From positions 1 to 64,000 of the IMG/VR virus record IMGVR_UViG_3300018080_000175: DNA of 64,000 nucleotides. The stretch is one strand, 5' to 3'. This stretch comes from a virus. Under the pieces are notes generated by a model, which was not told the origin of the DNA, did not search any database, and worked only from the letters and a program-made list of their open reading frames with translations. Position numbers and translations under genes: made by a program. Shown piece by piece: positions 7,417-16,312 of the stretch. How positions within the stretch are numbered: position 1 is the first letter of the stretch; each line of letters begins with the position of its first letter.

Positions 7417-8845
7417 ATATAATGGACTGCTTTGCACTGAATGTAATATGCCCTTGTTTGAAACAAGAAGTGGGGATGTTTGTGTAAACGGACATGGCGG
7501 AAATGAAGGATGGGATCCGGAGGAACACATGTCACTTGATTATATATATGACTGGTTAGATAATATTAAAAACACTTCTGGAACAAATGATAAAATAGCT
7601 TTATTGATTCAATATTTGGCTGATGATGGGTTTTTACAAATTATCAAACTGATGTATGATGATAAATTACATTACGGCGTTAAACAAATGCCGTTATGTG
7701 AGAAACGAAAATTCAACAGACAAAACTTGATTAAATTTTTGTTAACCCTGTCAAAACAAAAAGGCACCTCAGATTCTGATAAAGGAAGGCTTGCTGAACT
7801 CTGTTCCGTTGATTCTAAAACTAAAAAAGTAGTCCACATGATCATCAATAAAGATGCTAAAAGTGGATTCGGAGCAAAGACCATAAACAAAGCCTATCCC
7901 GATACTGTCTACATTGAGTCATATATGCGATGCAGTACCGAGAAAAAAGTGGACAATATTGTCTATCCTGCTTTTGTTCAACAAAAAGCTAATGGTATGT
8001 TTTGCAATCTCAAGCTTTATAAAAACGGAAAGTTAGAATTTATATCAAGAAATGGTAAAAAGATTCATCAATTAGGCAGACTCAAACAACTTTTGAAAAA
8101 AAGAATCCCAAAAAAGTTCTGGGGAGTTGTAATTCATGGCGAATTGGAAGTAGAGATTGATGGAGTCATTCAAGACAGACAAACAGGCAACGGTATTTTG
8201 AATTCTTGCTTATCCAATACAGCAGATCAAAAATTGGCAGATTGCGTCATATTAAAAATTTGGGATGCTGTCCCGATGAAAGCGTATAATAATCATTTCT
8301 TTGATCTTTCGTATGAAAAGAGACTCAAGAGATGCAGACGTATAGTAAAACACGTTAAATACAAATCCTTTACATGTATTCGTACTAAAATCGTTCATTC
8401 TTTCAAAGAAGCTCAAGAATTTTATAAACTTATTAGAAGTTTGGGCGGTGAAGGCGCAGTATTGAAAAATTTCAATCTGAAATGGAAAAATCATACCGCA
8501 ACAGAAGCCATCAAAATGAAAAACATTTCTGAGGGTGAATTTCGCATTGTAAGATTGAATAAAGGTAAACCAGGAACTAAATGGGAAAATAATGTCGGAT
8601 CAATAGAATGCGAATCAGAATGTGGTAAGGTCAAATTCTCTGTTGGCGGTCTTACAGATGAAGAACATCTAAGAGATTGGGATGATTGGTTAACCGATAT
8701 CGGATCTGTTTGCTCTTGTGAATTCGAAGGTCTTATCAAAGATAAAAAGAGAAAAGACATTTACTCTTTATATCTACCAAGAAATCTTGTGCTTAGACCA
8801 GAAAGAACATATGCAGATACCTTAAAAGACTTACAAACAAGATAG
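7406..8845 (+). CDS. ATP-dependent DNA ligase
   Basis: 479 residues. The nucleotidyl-lysine motif is KANG with K194 (canonical KxDG), followed by RNGKKI, HGELEVE (about 244-250), GGEGAVLK (about 357-364) and IKMKN, the ordered motifs of ATP-dependent ligases; a C-terminal OB-like region ends in RPERTYAD. It seals nicks in replicating or recombining DNA. Residues 10-32 carry an extra zinc-finger-like segment (CTECNM, then CVNGH), not part of the standard ligase fold. Confidence 0.9.
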   Translation: MSNKYNGLLCTECNMPLFETRSGDVCVNGHGGNEGWDPEEHMSLDYIYDWLDNIKNTSGTNDKIALLIQYLADDGFLQIIKLMYDDKLHYGVKQMPLCEKRKFNRQNLIKFLLTLSKQKGTSDSDKGRLAELCSVDSKTKKVVHMIINKDAKSGFGAKTINKAYPDTVYIESYMRCSTEKKVDNIVYPAFVQQKANGMFCNLKLYKNGKLEFISRNGKKIHQLGRLKQLLKKRIPKKFWGVVIHGELEVEIDGVIQDRQTGNGILNSCLSNTADQKLADCVILKIWDAVPMKAYNNHFFDLSYEKRLKRCRRIVKHVKYKSFTCIRTKIVHSFKEAQEFYKLIRSLGGEGAVLKNFNLKWKNHTATEAIKMKNISEGEFRIVRLNKGKPGTKWENNVGSIECESECGKVKFSVGGLTDEEHLRDWDDWLTDIGSVCSCEFEGLIKDKKRKDIYSLYLPRNLVLRPERTYADTLKDLQTR

Positions 8846-8854
8846 GAGAAATCA

Positions 8855-9445
8855 ATGGCATATCGCAGATTAAACAAATCAATAAGATCAGAAATCAGAA
8901 GTTCCATTGAATTAAGTGTAAAAGCCAAAATGAAAGAATCAATTCCTGGAATTGAACTGAACGAAGCTCATAGAAAGATTACCGAATTTATTGTAAAGGA
9001 ATTGAAAAAAAGATTCACAGAAAAAGAAATGGTAATATTAAGAAAATACAAACATGTCAAACATTTGTCAGAAATTAAGCTTGCCAAAAGTAAAGACAAG
9101 CTTACAAATCCATGGAATACTGGAACTTACTTCACTTTAAAGTTTGACGAAGTTGAAGTACCAAATACAGGCGACTTTAGCAAAAGCAGTATAATAGAAA
9201 TTTTACAAAACGATGATAGAATGCGTGAATTGGCATTTCAGGCACTTAAAATTTTCGAACATATCAAATGCGAGGTACTTGCCACAACCAACGCATACAT
9301 GGAAATTGTTGAAACATACCGAACAGAAAAAGCACTCATTGAAGATTATCCTGATATTGAAAAACATATCCCCAAAGCTGAGGATATGGACAGTCCGTCA
9401 ATTTCAAAAGAAGCCAAATCCATTGTTAAAAATTTTAAACTATAA
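8855..9445 (+). CDS. Unknown protein, weak resemblance to Nmad5-type phage proteins
   Basis: 196 residues, mainly helical and charged. The start MAYRRLNKSIRSEIRSSI recalls phage proteins with a nucleotide-modification-associated domain, but the match is a memory of the opening pattern only. Ribosome site AGGAG at 8845-8849. It ends the block; 82 bases without a gene follow. Confidence 0.65.
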   Translation: MAYRRLNKSIRSEIRSSIELSVKAKMKESIPGIELNEAHRKITEFIVKELKKRFTEKEMVILRKYKHVKHLSEIKLAKSKDKLTNPWNTGTYFTLKFDEVEVPNTGDFSKSSIIEILQNDDRMRELAFQALKIFEHIKCEVLATTNAYMEIVETYRTEKALIEDYPDIEKHIPKAEDMDSPSISKEAKSIVKNFKL

Positions 9446-9491
9446 GAGTCAGAATGATAAAAAAAATAATTAAAAAATCATTAAATTCTTA

Positions 9492-9525
9492 TTGATTTTG
9501 CTTTAAAATAGTAGTACAACTATTT
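9492..9525 (+). promoter_or_regulatory. Possible sigma70-like promoter with inverted repeat
   Basis: TTGATT at 9492-9497 and TACAAC at 9515-9520 are 17 bases apart in an AT-rich gap between genes. AAATAGT (9506-9512) and ACTATTT (9519-9525) form a seven-base inverted repeat around the -10 region. The -10 is poor, so the call is tentative. Confidence 0.35.
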
Positions 9526-9527
9526 GT

Positions 9528-9710
9528 ATGAAAAAAAATCAAAAAAATATACGGCCTTACGGAAAAAATGAATTCTGTAGGGCCGTAGTATGTCCATGGC
9601 TTGATCACATAAATCTAACTTGCACAAACAAAGATGGATGTTGGTACACAGCAAAAGATTTTCATCATTGGCTAAAAACAAATAAATTCAAAATTGTTAA
9701 GGATGATTAA
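9528..9710 (+). CDS. Small cysteine-containing phage protein
   Basis: 60 residues with CRAVVCPWLDHINLTC and CWYTAKDFHHWL. I recall similar short phage proteins in which C-x-x-x-x-CPW and C-x6-C are conserved; function unknown. Stop overlaps the next start. Confidence 0.65.
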   Translation: MKKNQKNIRPYGKNEFCRAVVCPWLDHINLTCTNKDGCWYTAKDFHHWLKTNKFKIVKDD

Positions 9711-9970
9711 TGCAAAAGTTATTGACTAAAAAGCAAAGACTGGAACAGCAGGCAAAGAAAATGATGATATGCACTGCTACCAAGAAAAAAGAACACTGCA
9801 TCGTTCAATGCTTTCATGGCATTCCTCATAAAAAAGAATCTGGTAGAGAAGCGTGTCATCTCAATTCAGAATATTGTGATATTTTAAGTCCAAGAATAGT
9901 AAAAGTGACATGCAAACCTTTAAATAAAAAACAACAAAAACAATGGATCAAAGAGGAGATGAAAAAGTAA
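9710..9970 (+). CDS. Small cysteine-containing basic protein
   Basis: 86 residues, lysine-rich, with CTATKKKEHCIVQC, CHLNSEYC and a late C. Coupled to both neighbours (TAATG at each side). No family recognised. Confidence 0.6.
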   Translation: MQKLLTKKQRLEQQAKKMMICTATKKKEHCIVQCFHGIPHKKESGREACHLNSEYCDILSPRIVKVTCKPLNKKQQKQWIKEEMKK

Positions 9971-10419
9971 TGAAAGCAGACCACAAAACATTGATGAAAG
10001 CGGCAGAATTAGGAATCATGAGAAGTTTGCCTGATTTCTTAGCCGTCAAACCAAAGATGGGAAGACTTCGCAGAAGGTTCGAAGAAGTTGGTATGATTGT
10101 TGATTTTGAATTGAAAAAAATGTACTCCCAGAATAATCATCTTTTTACTGATAACAAAGATGAAATGGCAGTATATCTTGAAAAATTCGGTAAGATTATG
10201 GGATTTGGAAATGTCAAGAAAAAGACTGATATCCATGTTGCCTCTATAATTTCCTTTTGTCTTTGCTTTCTTGAAAATACACAATCAAACTATCCTGCAA
10301 AATTATCTGTATATCTTCAAGACATGTTGGATTATTATGAACGGGCTGATAATATGAAATATAGTGATTTCACCGTTGGTGTAAATTTCAATGCTGAATG
10401 GGAAAAGCTGAAACAATAA
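9970..10419 (+). CDS. Unknown helical protein
   Basis: 149 residues from ATG 9970. GAGGAG at 9953-9958 fits this start better than ATG 9943 which has none. All-helical by appearance, with a hydrophobic segment VASIISFCLCFLE. Not recognised. Confidence 0.6.
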   Translation: MKADHKTLMKAAELGIMRSLPDFLAVKPKMGRLRRRFEEVGMIVDFELKKMYSQNNHLFTDNKDEMAVYLEKFGKIMGFGNVKKKTDIHVASIISFCLCFLENTQSNYPAKLSVYLQDMLDYYERADNMKYSDFTVGVNFNAEWEKLKQ

Positions 10420-10553
10420 TGAAAATCACCCTAAAAGAATATCAAATCTCATACACACCTTTTGTTGTATTCTATAGCAAAATAGTATGGAATGATGATT
10501 GGTCTTGGTGGGGTGATACTGAACATTATATCAAACTGTATTGGAGAGATTGA
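10419..10553 (+). CDS. Aromatic-rich microprotein
   Basis: 44 residues, starting MKITLKEYQISY, overlapping the previous stop (TAATG) and ending two bases before the next ATG. Eleven of its 44 residues are Trp or Tyr, which is unusual. No homologue known to me; support is only position and coupling. Confidence 0.5.
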   Translation: MKITLKEYQISYTPFVVFYSKIVWNDDWSWWGDTEHYIKLYWRD

Positions 10554-10555
10554 CA

Positions 10556-10705
10556 ATGGAATACGAATGTCCTGTATGTGGAGGTGGTCCTGTGTATCAG
10601 GATCGTCTTGATAGTCAAATGAAAGAGGCACATTGTGATGATTGCGGTACACTTTTTTCTGAAAAAGAATATCTTAACATTGTAGGAGAAGATGATGGGC
10701 GATAA
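10556..10705 (+). CDS. Zinc-ribbon microprotein
   Basis: 49 residues with CPVCGGG and CDDCGTLF, the two halves of a classic zinc ribbon. The upstream gene ends in GGAGAGATTGACAATG, giving a good ribosome site. Its 3' end overlaps the next gene. Confidence 0.7.
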   Translation: MEYECPVCGGGPVYQDRLDSQMKEAHCDDCGTLFSEKEYLNIVGEDDGR

Positions 10706-10883
10706 TCCTGAATTCGTTGGAGAAGTAAAGTCAGTTGGACAAAATGCATGTTTGATCAATGTTGATGGAGTCACAGGATGGGTGCCTGATTCAGAGGCAG
10801 ATTACATTGATGAACCTGAAAGAGGCAAAGAAATTCGATTCACTATCCCTATGTGGTTAGCTGAGAAAAAGGAATTCATCTAA
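10695..10883 (+). CDS. Unknown small protein, beta-rich
   Basis: 62 residues from ATG 10695, six bases after AGGAG (ATG 10692 is three). The strand pattern EVKSVGQNACLINVDGVTGWVPDS could be a small SH3/OB-like barrel. Function unknown. Confidence 0.55.
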   Translation: MGDNPEFVGEVKSVGQNACLINVDGVTGWVPDSEADYIDEPERGKEIRFTIPMWLAEKKEFI

Positions 10884-11122
10884 TGCAAATAATTGGTTGG
10901 ACACTTGGACAATGGAGTCTTGCTTTAGCAAAATTTGATATTGAAGTTATGAGTATCGGACAAGCTCTTGATATTAAAAGAGAATATTTAATAAAATATA
11001 GGACTTCTCCAATTGACAAACCTACAATCTATAATCCAAACGGTGATGAAAGAAAACGTGATTGGGATAATGCAGACAAATTATTGAAATTAGTCTTAGC
11101 GAAAGGAGTAATGATAGGATGA
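10883..11122 (+). CDS. Unknown small protein
   Basis: 79 residues, coupled through TAATG upstream and overlapping ATGA downstream. No motif recognised. Confidence 0.55.
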   Translation: MQIIGWTLGQWSLALAKFDIEVMSIGQALDIKREYLIKYRTSPIDKPTIYNPNGDERKRDWDNADKLLKLVLAKGVMIG

Positions 11123-11487
11123 GTGAGAAGATAAAAATTTATGTGTGGCCCGATGGAGACTGGTATTCGGAAGAAGATATTGTTGATTTTGAATGGTTAG
11201 GAAAAAGCGATGACTTCAAAGAATATGAGGTTCCCATTGAACTTGAGGCAGATGATATTGATGAACTGATTTCATTGAATGCGTTGCCTGGAATGCTGCC
11301 AGACAAACCCGTTGGTCTTGAACATCAGGGCATAGTATCAGTGCCAGAAGGATGTATTCTAATTGTACATCATTCAAAAGACATTGAATACAATGCCGTT
11401 ACAATGCTGGAAGATAAGCTGATCGTCAATGCTCCTGGCGTTTATGTTGAAGTAATTACTCCTAAAGAAGGAGAAAAAGATGCATAG
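11119..11487 (+). CDS. Unknown acidic protein
   Basis: 122 residues, acidic, beginning MSEKIKIYVWPDGDWYSEED and ending in strands (VYVEVITPKEG). No recognised family. Overlaps the dCMP deaminase start by eight bases. Confidence 0.6.
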   Translation: MSEKIKIYVWPDGDWYSEEDIVDFEWLGKSDDFKEYEVPIELEADDIDELISLNALPGMLPDKPVGLEHQGIVSVPEGCILIVHHSKDIEYNAVTMLEDKLIVNAPGVYVEVITPKEGEKDA

Positions 11488-11968
11488 ACCTGACTGGATT
11501 GAATATTTTTTTAATATAACCAAAGTTGTTGCTGAACGAAGTTCATGCTTAAACAGGCAAATAGGTGCCATTGCTGTAAAGGATAAACGAATATTAACAA
11601 CAGGTTACAATGGCGCTCCAACAGGAATTAAACACTGTTTTGATCGTGGGGGATGTATTAGGAAAAAACTACAAATACCGTCAGGCGAACAGCAACAAAA
11701 ATGCATTGCGATTCATGCAGAAGAAAATTTAATGGTTCAAGCGGCCCTTCACGGAATAAGCCTTAAAGATTGTGATATTTATTGTCTTAATCAACCATGT
11801 GTTATGTGTTGTAGAAAAATAATCAGTCTTAAACCAAAAAACTTATTTTATACTGGATCTTACCCAGACAAAGATTCAATTGAACTGTTGCGAGAAGTTG
11901 CTTTCATGGAAGTTTTAGAAGACGTAAGTAATAATATACCGTGCGTAGTACATTGGGAGTTTAAATAA
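11480..11968 (+). CDS. dCMP deaminase
   Basis: 162 residues. The zinc site is H79-A-E81 with PCVMC (C107, C110); the substrate-side sequence TGYNGAPTG and GGCIRKK are typical of deoxycytidylate deaminases, with an extra cysteine/histidine zinc site likely. It converts dCMP to dUMP, the substrate of the thymidylate synthase encoded near 22 kb. Confidence 0.9.
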   Translation: MHRPDWIEYFFNITKVVAERSSCLNRQIGAIAVKDKRILTTGYNGAPTGIKHCFDRGGCIRKKLQIPSGEQQQKCIAIHAEENLMVQAALHGISLKDCDIYCLNQPCVMCCRKIISLKPKNLFYTGSYPDKDSIELLREVAFMEVLEDVSNNIPCVVHWEFK

Positions 11969-12177
11969 TGATTATTCACAAAGATATTGACGGACATGAT
12001 CTCACAGAAGGAACAAGAGTTGCTTTTGTAGACATGATCAGCAGAACCGGACTTGACAGAGGCGTAATTGTTGGATCAACAAAACAACGAGTCAAAGTAA
12101 AAATTGATGGAGAATTAAATCCAGCTTCAAAAACTCCAAGAAACGTTGTTAAACTCATTAATCAAGAGACAAAATAA
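11968..12177 (+). CDS. Small KOW/SH3-like protein
   Basis: 69 residues; strands and turns such as LTEGTRVAFVDM and GVIVGSTKQRVKVKIDG suggest a KOW-like barrel, which would bind nucleic acid or protein. Start overlaps the deaminase stop. Confidence 0.6.
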   Translation: MIIHKDIDGHDLTEGTRVAFVDMISRTGLDRGVIVGSTKQRVKVKIDGELNPASKTPRNVVKLINQETK

Positions 12178-12359
12178 TGGCAACTATTTACGAAGATGTT
12201 GGACAAAATCTAAGCAGTGAGAAAGCTCTTGTGGTTGTTCTGTCGTATAAAGAGGCTAAAGTAATGAATGATGCTTTAGAGGAATATACAAAGAATAACA
12301 AAAGGAAAAAGATTGCCAAAAGACTTTACTCTCAATTTTATAAGGAGCTTCCATACTGA
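12177..12359 (+). CDS. Unknown small basic protein
   Basis: 60 residues, helical, ending in a lysine-rich stretch. Overlapping stops and starts on both sides support translation. Not recognised. Confidence 0.5.
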   Translation: MATIYEDVGQNLSSEKALVVVLSYKEAKVMNDALEEYTKNNKRKKIAKRLYSQFYKELPY

Positions 12360-12628
12360 TGAAAATCACTATAGAATTAGATGATCTTGATAAAATCACA
12401 GAAAACATTAATGCTGTTGAAAGAGCAAGCTGTACTCCTCAAGTCGGATTGAAAGCATCTGTATTGTTGGTAGATGTAAAAAGTATTTTGATAGCTATCA
12501 AGGACGCTTATGAGAAAGAAAAGAATGCTCCTTGTAGGTGCAGAACTTGTAAAGGAACTGGAGTATTAAAAGCCCCAGATGATATTTATGATACATGCTT
12601 TCATTGCAAAGGAAAAGGAACTGTATGA
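12359..12628 (+). CDS. DnaJ-type zinc-finger protein
   Basis: 89 residues. Residues 58-89 hold two CxxCxGxG-type repeats (CRTCKGTG and CFHCKGKG), as in the zinc centre of DnaJ, after a 55-residue helical part. No J domain is present here; a J-domain-like gene lies at 22.7 kb. Confidence 0.65.
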   Translation: MKITIELDDLDKITENINAVERASCTPQVGLKASVLLVDVKSILIAIKDAYEKEKNAPCRCRTCKGTGVLKAPDDIYDTCFHCKGKGTV

Positions 12629-13005
12629 ATGATCCTAAAAAATTATACAGATGTGAGGTATTATGTACCACCTTAACTGATGAAATTACATTCACAGAAT
12701 ATGAAGTGGTAAAAAGAACTCCAAAAGGATATTGGGTAAAAGAATTTCCCTTTGATACCGATTTAATATGGGTAAGTGATTATGCAAAAAAGAGACTATG
12801 TTATCCAACTCAGAAAGAAGCGATACACAATCTATACCATAGAAGATTAAGATATAGAAAAATTCTTAACGCAAGACTAAACACCACAAATGAAATAATT
12901 AGACAATGTGAGGAGATATTGAATGGAAATAAAAGATGTTCTGAAACTAAAGGTAGAAAAAGACGAGGTCTTAGTAATTCAATACGACCCAGAGACATTG
13001 GATGA
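12625..13005 (+). CDS. Unknown basic protein
   Basis: 126 residues from ATG 12625, which overlaps the preceding TGA. Aromatic strands early and a strongly basic end (KGRKRRGL). Its last 83 bases are shared with the next gene in another frame. No family recognised. Confidence 0.6.
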   Translation: MNDPKKLYRCEVLCTTLTDEITFTEYEVVKRTPKGYWVKEFPFDTDLIWVSDYAKKRLCYPTQKEAIHNLYHRRLRYRKILNARLNTTNEIIRQCEEILNGNKRCSETKGRKRRGLSNSIRPRDIG

Positions 13006-13123
13006 TGAAGAAGTAAATGATTCAATGGAAACATTACATAAAACTTTCCCACTCAACAAGATTTTGTTTCTTCCAAATGACATGGAAATAAAAGTCGTAA
13101 AAATGGAAGAGAAATCGACATGA
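12923..13123 (+). CDS. Unknown small acidic protein
   Basis: 66 residues with GAGGAG upstream of ATG 12923; alternating strands and an acidic helix. Overlaps the SbcC-N start by four bases, so it may be co-translated with it. Confidence 0.55.
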   Translation: MEIKDVLKLKVEKDEVLVIQYDPETLDDEEVNDSMETLHKTFPLNKILFLPNDMEIKVVKMEEKST

Positions 13124-14214
13124 TCAAATCAATAAATACAGAAAATTTTGAAACGCATATTAACACGTCCATTGATTTACACCCAGGCGTTAACACGTTT
13201 GTTGGAGAATCTGATGAAGGCAAATCTGGAATAGTTCGTCAAATAAAATGGAATTCAAAAAACAGACCAAAGGGAGATAGTTACAGAAACGATGCACTTG
13301 ATCCCAAAAAGAAATCCGACAAACTTAAACTGACTCAGGTTAAAATTGATTATGAAGGATCTGGTATTGTTACAAGAGCAAGAGATGGTTTCAAAAGCGG
13401 AGTAAATCATTATCAAATCGGAGTTAAAGAGCCGTTAAGAGCATTGAGGATGGATGTTCCAGATGAAGTCCAAGAACTTACCAGAATGAAAGATGTAAAT
13501 ATTCAGGGACAACATCCAACAGAACAGTATTTCATGCTTGCAGATAAACCAGGTCAAGTAGCAAAACAATTCAACAAAGTTGCTGGATTAACTATAATGG
13601 ATGATGCAATAAAAAGCATAAATTCACAAGTTCGTACCTGCAATACTGAAATTGCTATTACCAAAAAAGAGATCGAAGCAAAAACAAAAGAATTAAAAGA
13701 CACAGAATGGGTGTTGAAAGCTGAAAAACTTGCAGATAAATTATCCAAATATGAAAAGAAACTGAATAAGAAAAAAGCTGAACTGAAAGCCATCGGTGAT
13801 GCCGTTCATCTCATTGAAGAAATTGATAAAAAGTTGAAAAGATTTGATGATATAGGTGATGCAAAAATAAGATTGAAAGAGCTTGAGACTGAAAAGCTGA
13901 ACATAAGCACTAAAGAAAACGACATTGAAGACATAGACAACACAATCCTTGCTATGAAATCAGTCGATACAGCTTTAAAGAATACTGTTAACGTCACTGA
14001 TGCTAAAAAGATGCTCAAATCGCTTGAAACGTTAAGAAGCAATATTGATGAAGACCAAGAAAAAATAGATAATATATCTGATTTGCTGGCAAAGATAAAA
14101 GAAAACACTAAAAAAGAAACCAAAGCAACAATGAAATTGATAGATGCCCAACAAGCTCATCTTAAAATGTGGAGGGAAGAAGAATGCCCTGTATGCGGGA
14201 GATCAGGAAAATAA
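13120..14214 (+). CDS. SbcC/Rad50-like ATPase, N-terminal half ending in the zinc hook
   Basis: 364 residues. Walker A GESDEGKS is at 29-36; a Q-loop region (NIQGQHPTEQYF) lies near 128-139; residues about 160-350 are long coiled coil. The chain stops five residues after CPVCG (C356, C359), the zinc-hook motif normally at the apex of the complete coil. No Walker B or signature motif is present; these are in the gene at 17027-17659. Together the two halves give about 574 residues, close to T4 gp46. With the Mre11-like nuclease at 15.2 kb it should form the end-resection complex. Confidence 0.88.
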   Translation: MIKSINTENFETHINTSIDLHPGVNTFVGESDEGKSGIVRQIKWNSKNRPKGDSYRNDALDPKKKSDKLKLTQVKIDYEGSGIVTRARDGFKSGVNHYQIGVKEPLRALRMDVPDEVQELTRMKDVNIQGQHPTEQYFMLADKPGQVAKQFNKVAGLTIMDDAIKSINSQVRTCNTEIAITKKEIEAKTKELKDTEWVLKAEKLADKLSKYEKKLNKKKAELKAIGDAVHLIEEIDKKLKRFDDIGDAKIRLKELETEKLNISTKENDIEDIDNTILAMKSVDTALKNTVNVTDAKKMLKSLETLRSNIDEDQEKIDNISDLLAKIKENTKKETKATMKLIDAQQAHLKMWREEECPVCGRSGK

Positions 14215-14215
14215 T

Positions 14216-14770
14216 ATGAAGAAACTGTCCTATAATAATTTACATTTAAATTTGAATTATGACCCTTTAACTGGAATTTTTACACGTAAAAAAGCAAATA
14301 CAAATTGTGTTGACCTTGGAGATATTGCTGGTACTAAAAAAACAGACGGGTATATAGAAATTTGGGTAGAAAATGAAAGATATTTAGCTCATATTTTAGC
14401 ATGGTTCTATGTTCATGGGTATTGGTCTGAAAATATGATAGATCATATAGATGGAGTTAAACATCATAATTGGATCGGTAATCTTAGAGAAGTCTCAAAC
14501 CAATGTAATCAACGAAATAGAGGGAACCCTAAAAATAACTCAAGCGGAGTAAAAGGAGTAAGTAGAAATGCATCAAACGGAAACTGGATGAGCTATTTAT
14601 ACATAAAAGGGAAAATAAAAAGATTAGGAAGTTATAAAGAGTTTGATAATGCAGTTTGTGCCAGATTGGCTGGAGAACAATGTGTAGGATGGGAAGGATG
14701 TGATAGTAACAGTCCTGCTTTTTTATATGTAAAGGAAAAAATATGCTCAAGTGGAAGGACGGGAGAATAG
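14216..14770 (+). CDS. HNH endonuclease with AP2-type DNA-binding domain
   Basis: 184 residues from ATG 14216 with AGGA upstream. The HNH core is IDHIDGVKHHNWIGNLREVS with N-x8-N downstream (QCNQRN), and the C-terminal part (GVKGVSRNASNGNW, then LGSYKEFDNAVCARL) is an AP2-like DNA-binding domain. This combination is typical of free-standing homing endonucleases of phages. It begins two bases after the stop of the hook half of SbcC and overlaps the next gene, as expected of a gene that inserted into an operon. Confidence 0.88.
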   Translation: MKKLSYNNLHLNLNYDPLTGIFTRKKANTNCVDLGDIAGTKKTDGYIEIWVENERYLAHILAWFYVHGYWSENMIDHIDGVKHHNWIGNLREVSNQCNQRNRGNPKNNSSGVKGVSRNASNGNWMSYLYIKGKIKRLGSYKEFDNAVCARLAGEQCVGWEGCDSNSPAFLYVKEKICSSGRTGE

Positions 14771-14976
14771 TGGAAACTGTTGACATGTATCGAGTATATA
14801 AAACATGTACAAAATGTGGCAATTGGTATGCTGATATGTGGAGTGAAAATAGATTCATGAAACAAGATGATATTCTCACAACCCCTCCAGAAGAATGCAA
14901 AACATATTATAAGCATTTTACTCATTACAAATGCAGAAATAAAAAATGCAATCACAGATGGTATACAAATCCATAG
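14743..14976 (+). CDS. Zinc-ribbon protein
   Basis: 77 residues. CTKCGNWY and CRNKKCNHRW form a zinc ribbon with a 40-residue insertion. ATG 14743 with AAGGA upstream lies inside the end of the HNH gene. Function unknown. Confidence 0.65.
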   Translation: MLKWKDGRIVETVDMYRVYKTCTKCGNWYADMWSENRFMKQDDILTTPPEECKTYYKHFTHYKCRNKKCNHRWYTNP

Positions 14977-14986
14977 GAGATTAAAA

Positions 14987-15175
14987 ATGATACGCAAAGA
15001 ACTGATTGATCCTTTACATAAAGAGCGTAAAAAACTGTACAAACAAGCGGCCGCTATTGACAAAGCTATCAGAGCGTTGCAGGATTTATGCGAACATGAT
15101 TGGAAAGAAGATGGACATGATTCACATAAAACTCACCACATATGTAAAATATGCAGTAAACAGGAGTCTTGGTAA
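14987..15175 (+). CDS. Small coiled-coil zinc-binding protein
   Basis: 62 residues from ATG 14987 (AGGAG upstream): a basic helix followed by CEHDW and HHICKIC, a possible single zinc site. The stop overlaps the ATG of the SbcD gene. Confidence 0.6.
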   Translation: MIRKELIDPLHKERKKLYKQAAAIDKAIRALQDLCEHDWKEDGHDSHKTHHICKICSKQESW

Positions 15176-16143
15176 TGACAATAAAAATACCTACAAATGA
15201 GGATTTCATAGCTGGTGCTGATCTTCACATTCATTCGAAAGTGCCTGAGAACAGGAAAGGAGATTATTTCGGCCAAGTTATTATGAAATTCTCACATTTA
15301 CTGGCATATACAATTAGATTCTCAGCACCAGGATTACTTGTTGTTGCTGGAGACTTCTTTGATGCCCCCAATGTTCCTTACAAAGTTACCAAGAGAGTCA
15401 TAGAACTGATCAAAGAGAGTGGGATTGAAGTTCTTGTGGTCCCTGGTCAGCATGATCTTAGGTATCACGTATCTGGACTTGATAATACACCACTTGGAAC
15501 TCTTGAAGCGGCAGGGGTTGTCTCTATCCTTTCAAACACATGTAGATATGCCCCAAAAGGAATGAATGGAGTTACATTCATAGGATCTGGATGGAATGAA
15601 GAACCACAAGAGGAAGCTGATGTATTGGTAATGCATAGAATGATTACAAAGAAAGGTGAACTCTGGCCGGGACAAAAAAATTACTCCACTGCTCACGCTA
15701 TTTTAAGAAAATATCCATGGGCTAAGTGTATCATAAGTGGGGACAACCATACTCCACATTCATTGAGAACTGATGGAAAACTTCAAATCAATTGCGGATC
15801 AATGGTTAGATCAACTAAATCACAAATAGGTTATCAGCCAAGATGCTGGAGAGTTGATACTTCTACTTGGAAAGCAAAACCAATAAAAATTCAATGCCTG
15901 TCAGATGAGGAAGTTTTTGATTTCGGAAAAATAGCAATAGAAGAAATAAAAGAGGAATCAAAAAAAGAAGCCGAAAAGAAAATTGCTGAATTTATTGATA
16001 CGCTTCCAAAGAATTCAAAAGAAAGACCTGATTTTAAAAACATTCTCAATAATGTTGTTGCTCATGTTGATCCAAAACAATCAGTGAGAGATATAATTGA
16101 TAACACTATGGAGAGAGTAGGTACTGCAAATGAAAAAGTTTAA
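15175..16143 (+). CDS. SbcD/Mre11-like nuclease (metallophosphoesterase)
   Basis: 322 residues from ATG 15175, eight bases after AGGAG. Metallophosphoesterase motifs in order: ADLHIH (about 15-20), AGDFFDAPN (about 60-68), PGQHD (about 93-97, canonical GNHD), VMHRM, and SGDNHTP (about 185-191, canonical GHxH). It should cut DNA ends together with the Rad50-like ATPase encoded on both sides of it. The last 80 residues are charged and helical, as the Rad50-binding region of Mre11. Confidence 0.87.
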   Translation: MTIKIPTNEDFIAGADLHIHSKVPENRKGDYFGQVIMKFSHLLAYTIRFSAPGLLVVAGDFFDAPNVPYKVTKRVIELIKESGIEVLVVPGQHDLRYHVSGLDNTPLGTLEAAGVVSILSNTCRYAPKGMNGVTFIGSGWNEEPQEEADVLVMHRMITKKGELWPGQKNYSTAHAILRKYPWAKCIISGDNHTPHSLRTDGKLQINCGSMVRSTKSQIGYQPRCWRVDTSTWKAKPIKIQCLSDEEVFDFGKIAIEEIKEESKKEAEKKIAEFIDTLPKNSKERPDFKNILNNVVAHVDPKQSVRDIIDNTMERVGTANEKV

Positions 16144-16312
16144 AATGCAACATCGAGTCATGAAAAAAACGGTAAAAGAATTCTATGAAGACAATCCGCC
16201 AAAATGGATGTTATCCGATGAATTCAAATGGTGGTATGATGATTATGTTTTAAAATTAGAAGTTGGAAAAAGCATCAGAACAGATTTTCAAAATATAACA
16301 AGGATAGAATAA
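16130..16312 (+). CDS. Unknown small basic protein
   Basis: 60 residues starting inside the SbcD gene. Central FYEDNPPKWMLSDEFKWWYDD is aromatic. It ends directly before the next ATG (TAA ATG), so translation is likely coupled. No family recognised. Confidence 0.55.
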   Translation: MKKFKMQHRVMKKTVKEFYEDNPPKWMLSDEFKWWYDDYVLKLEVGKSIRTDFQNITRIE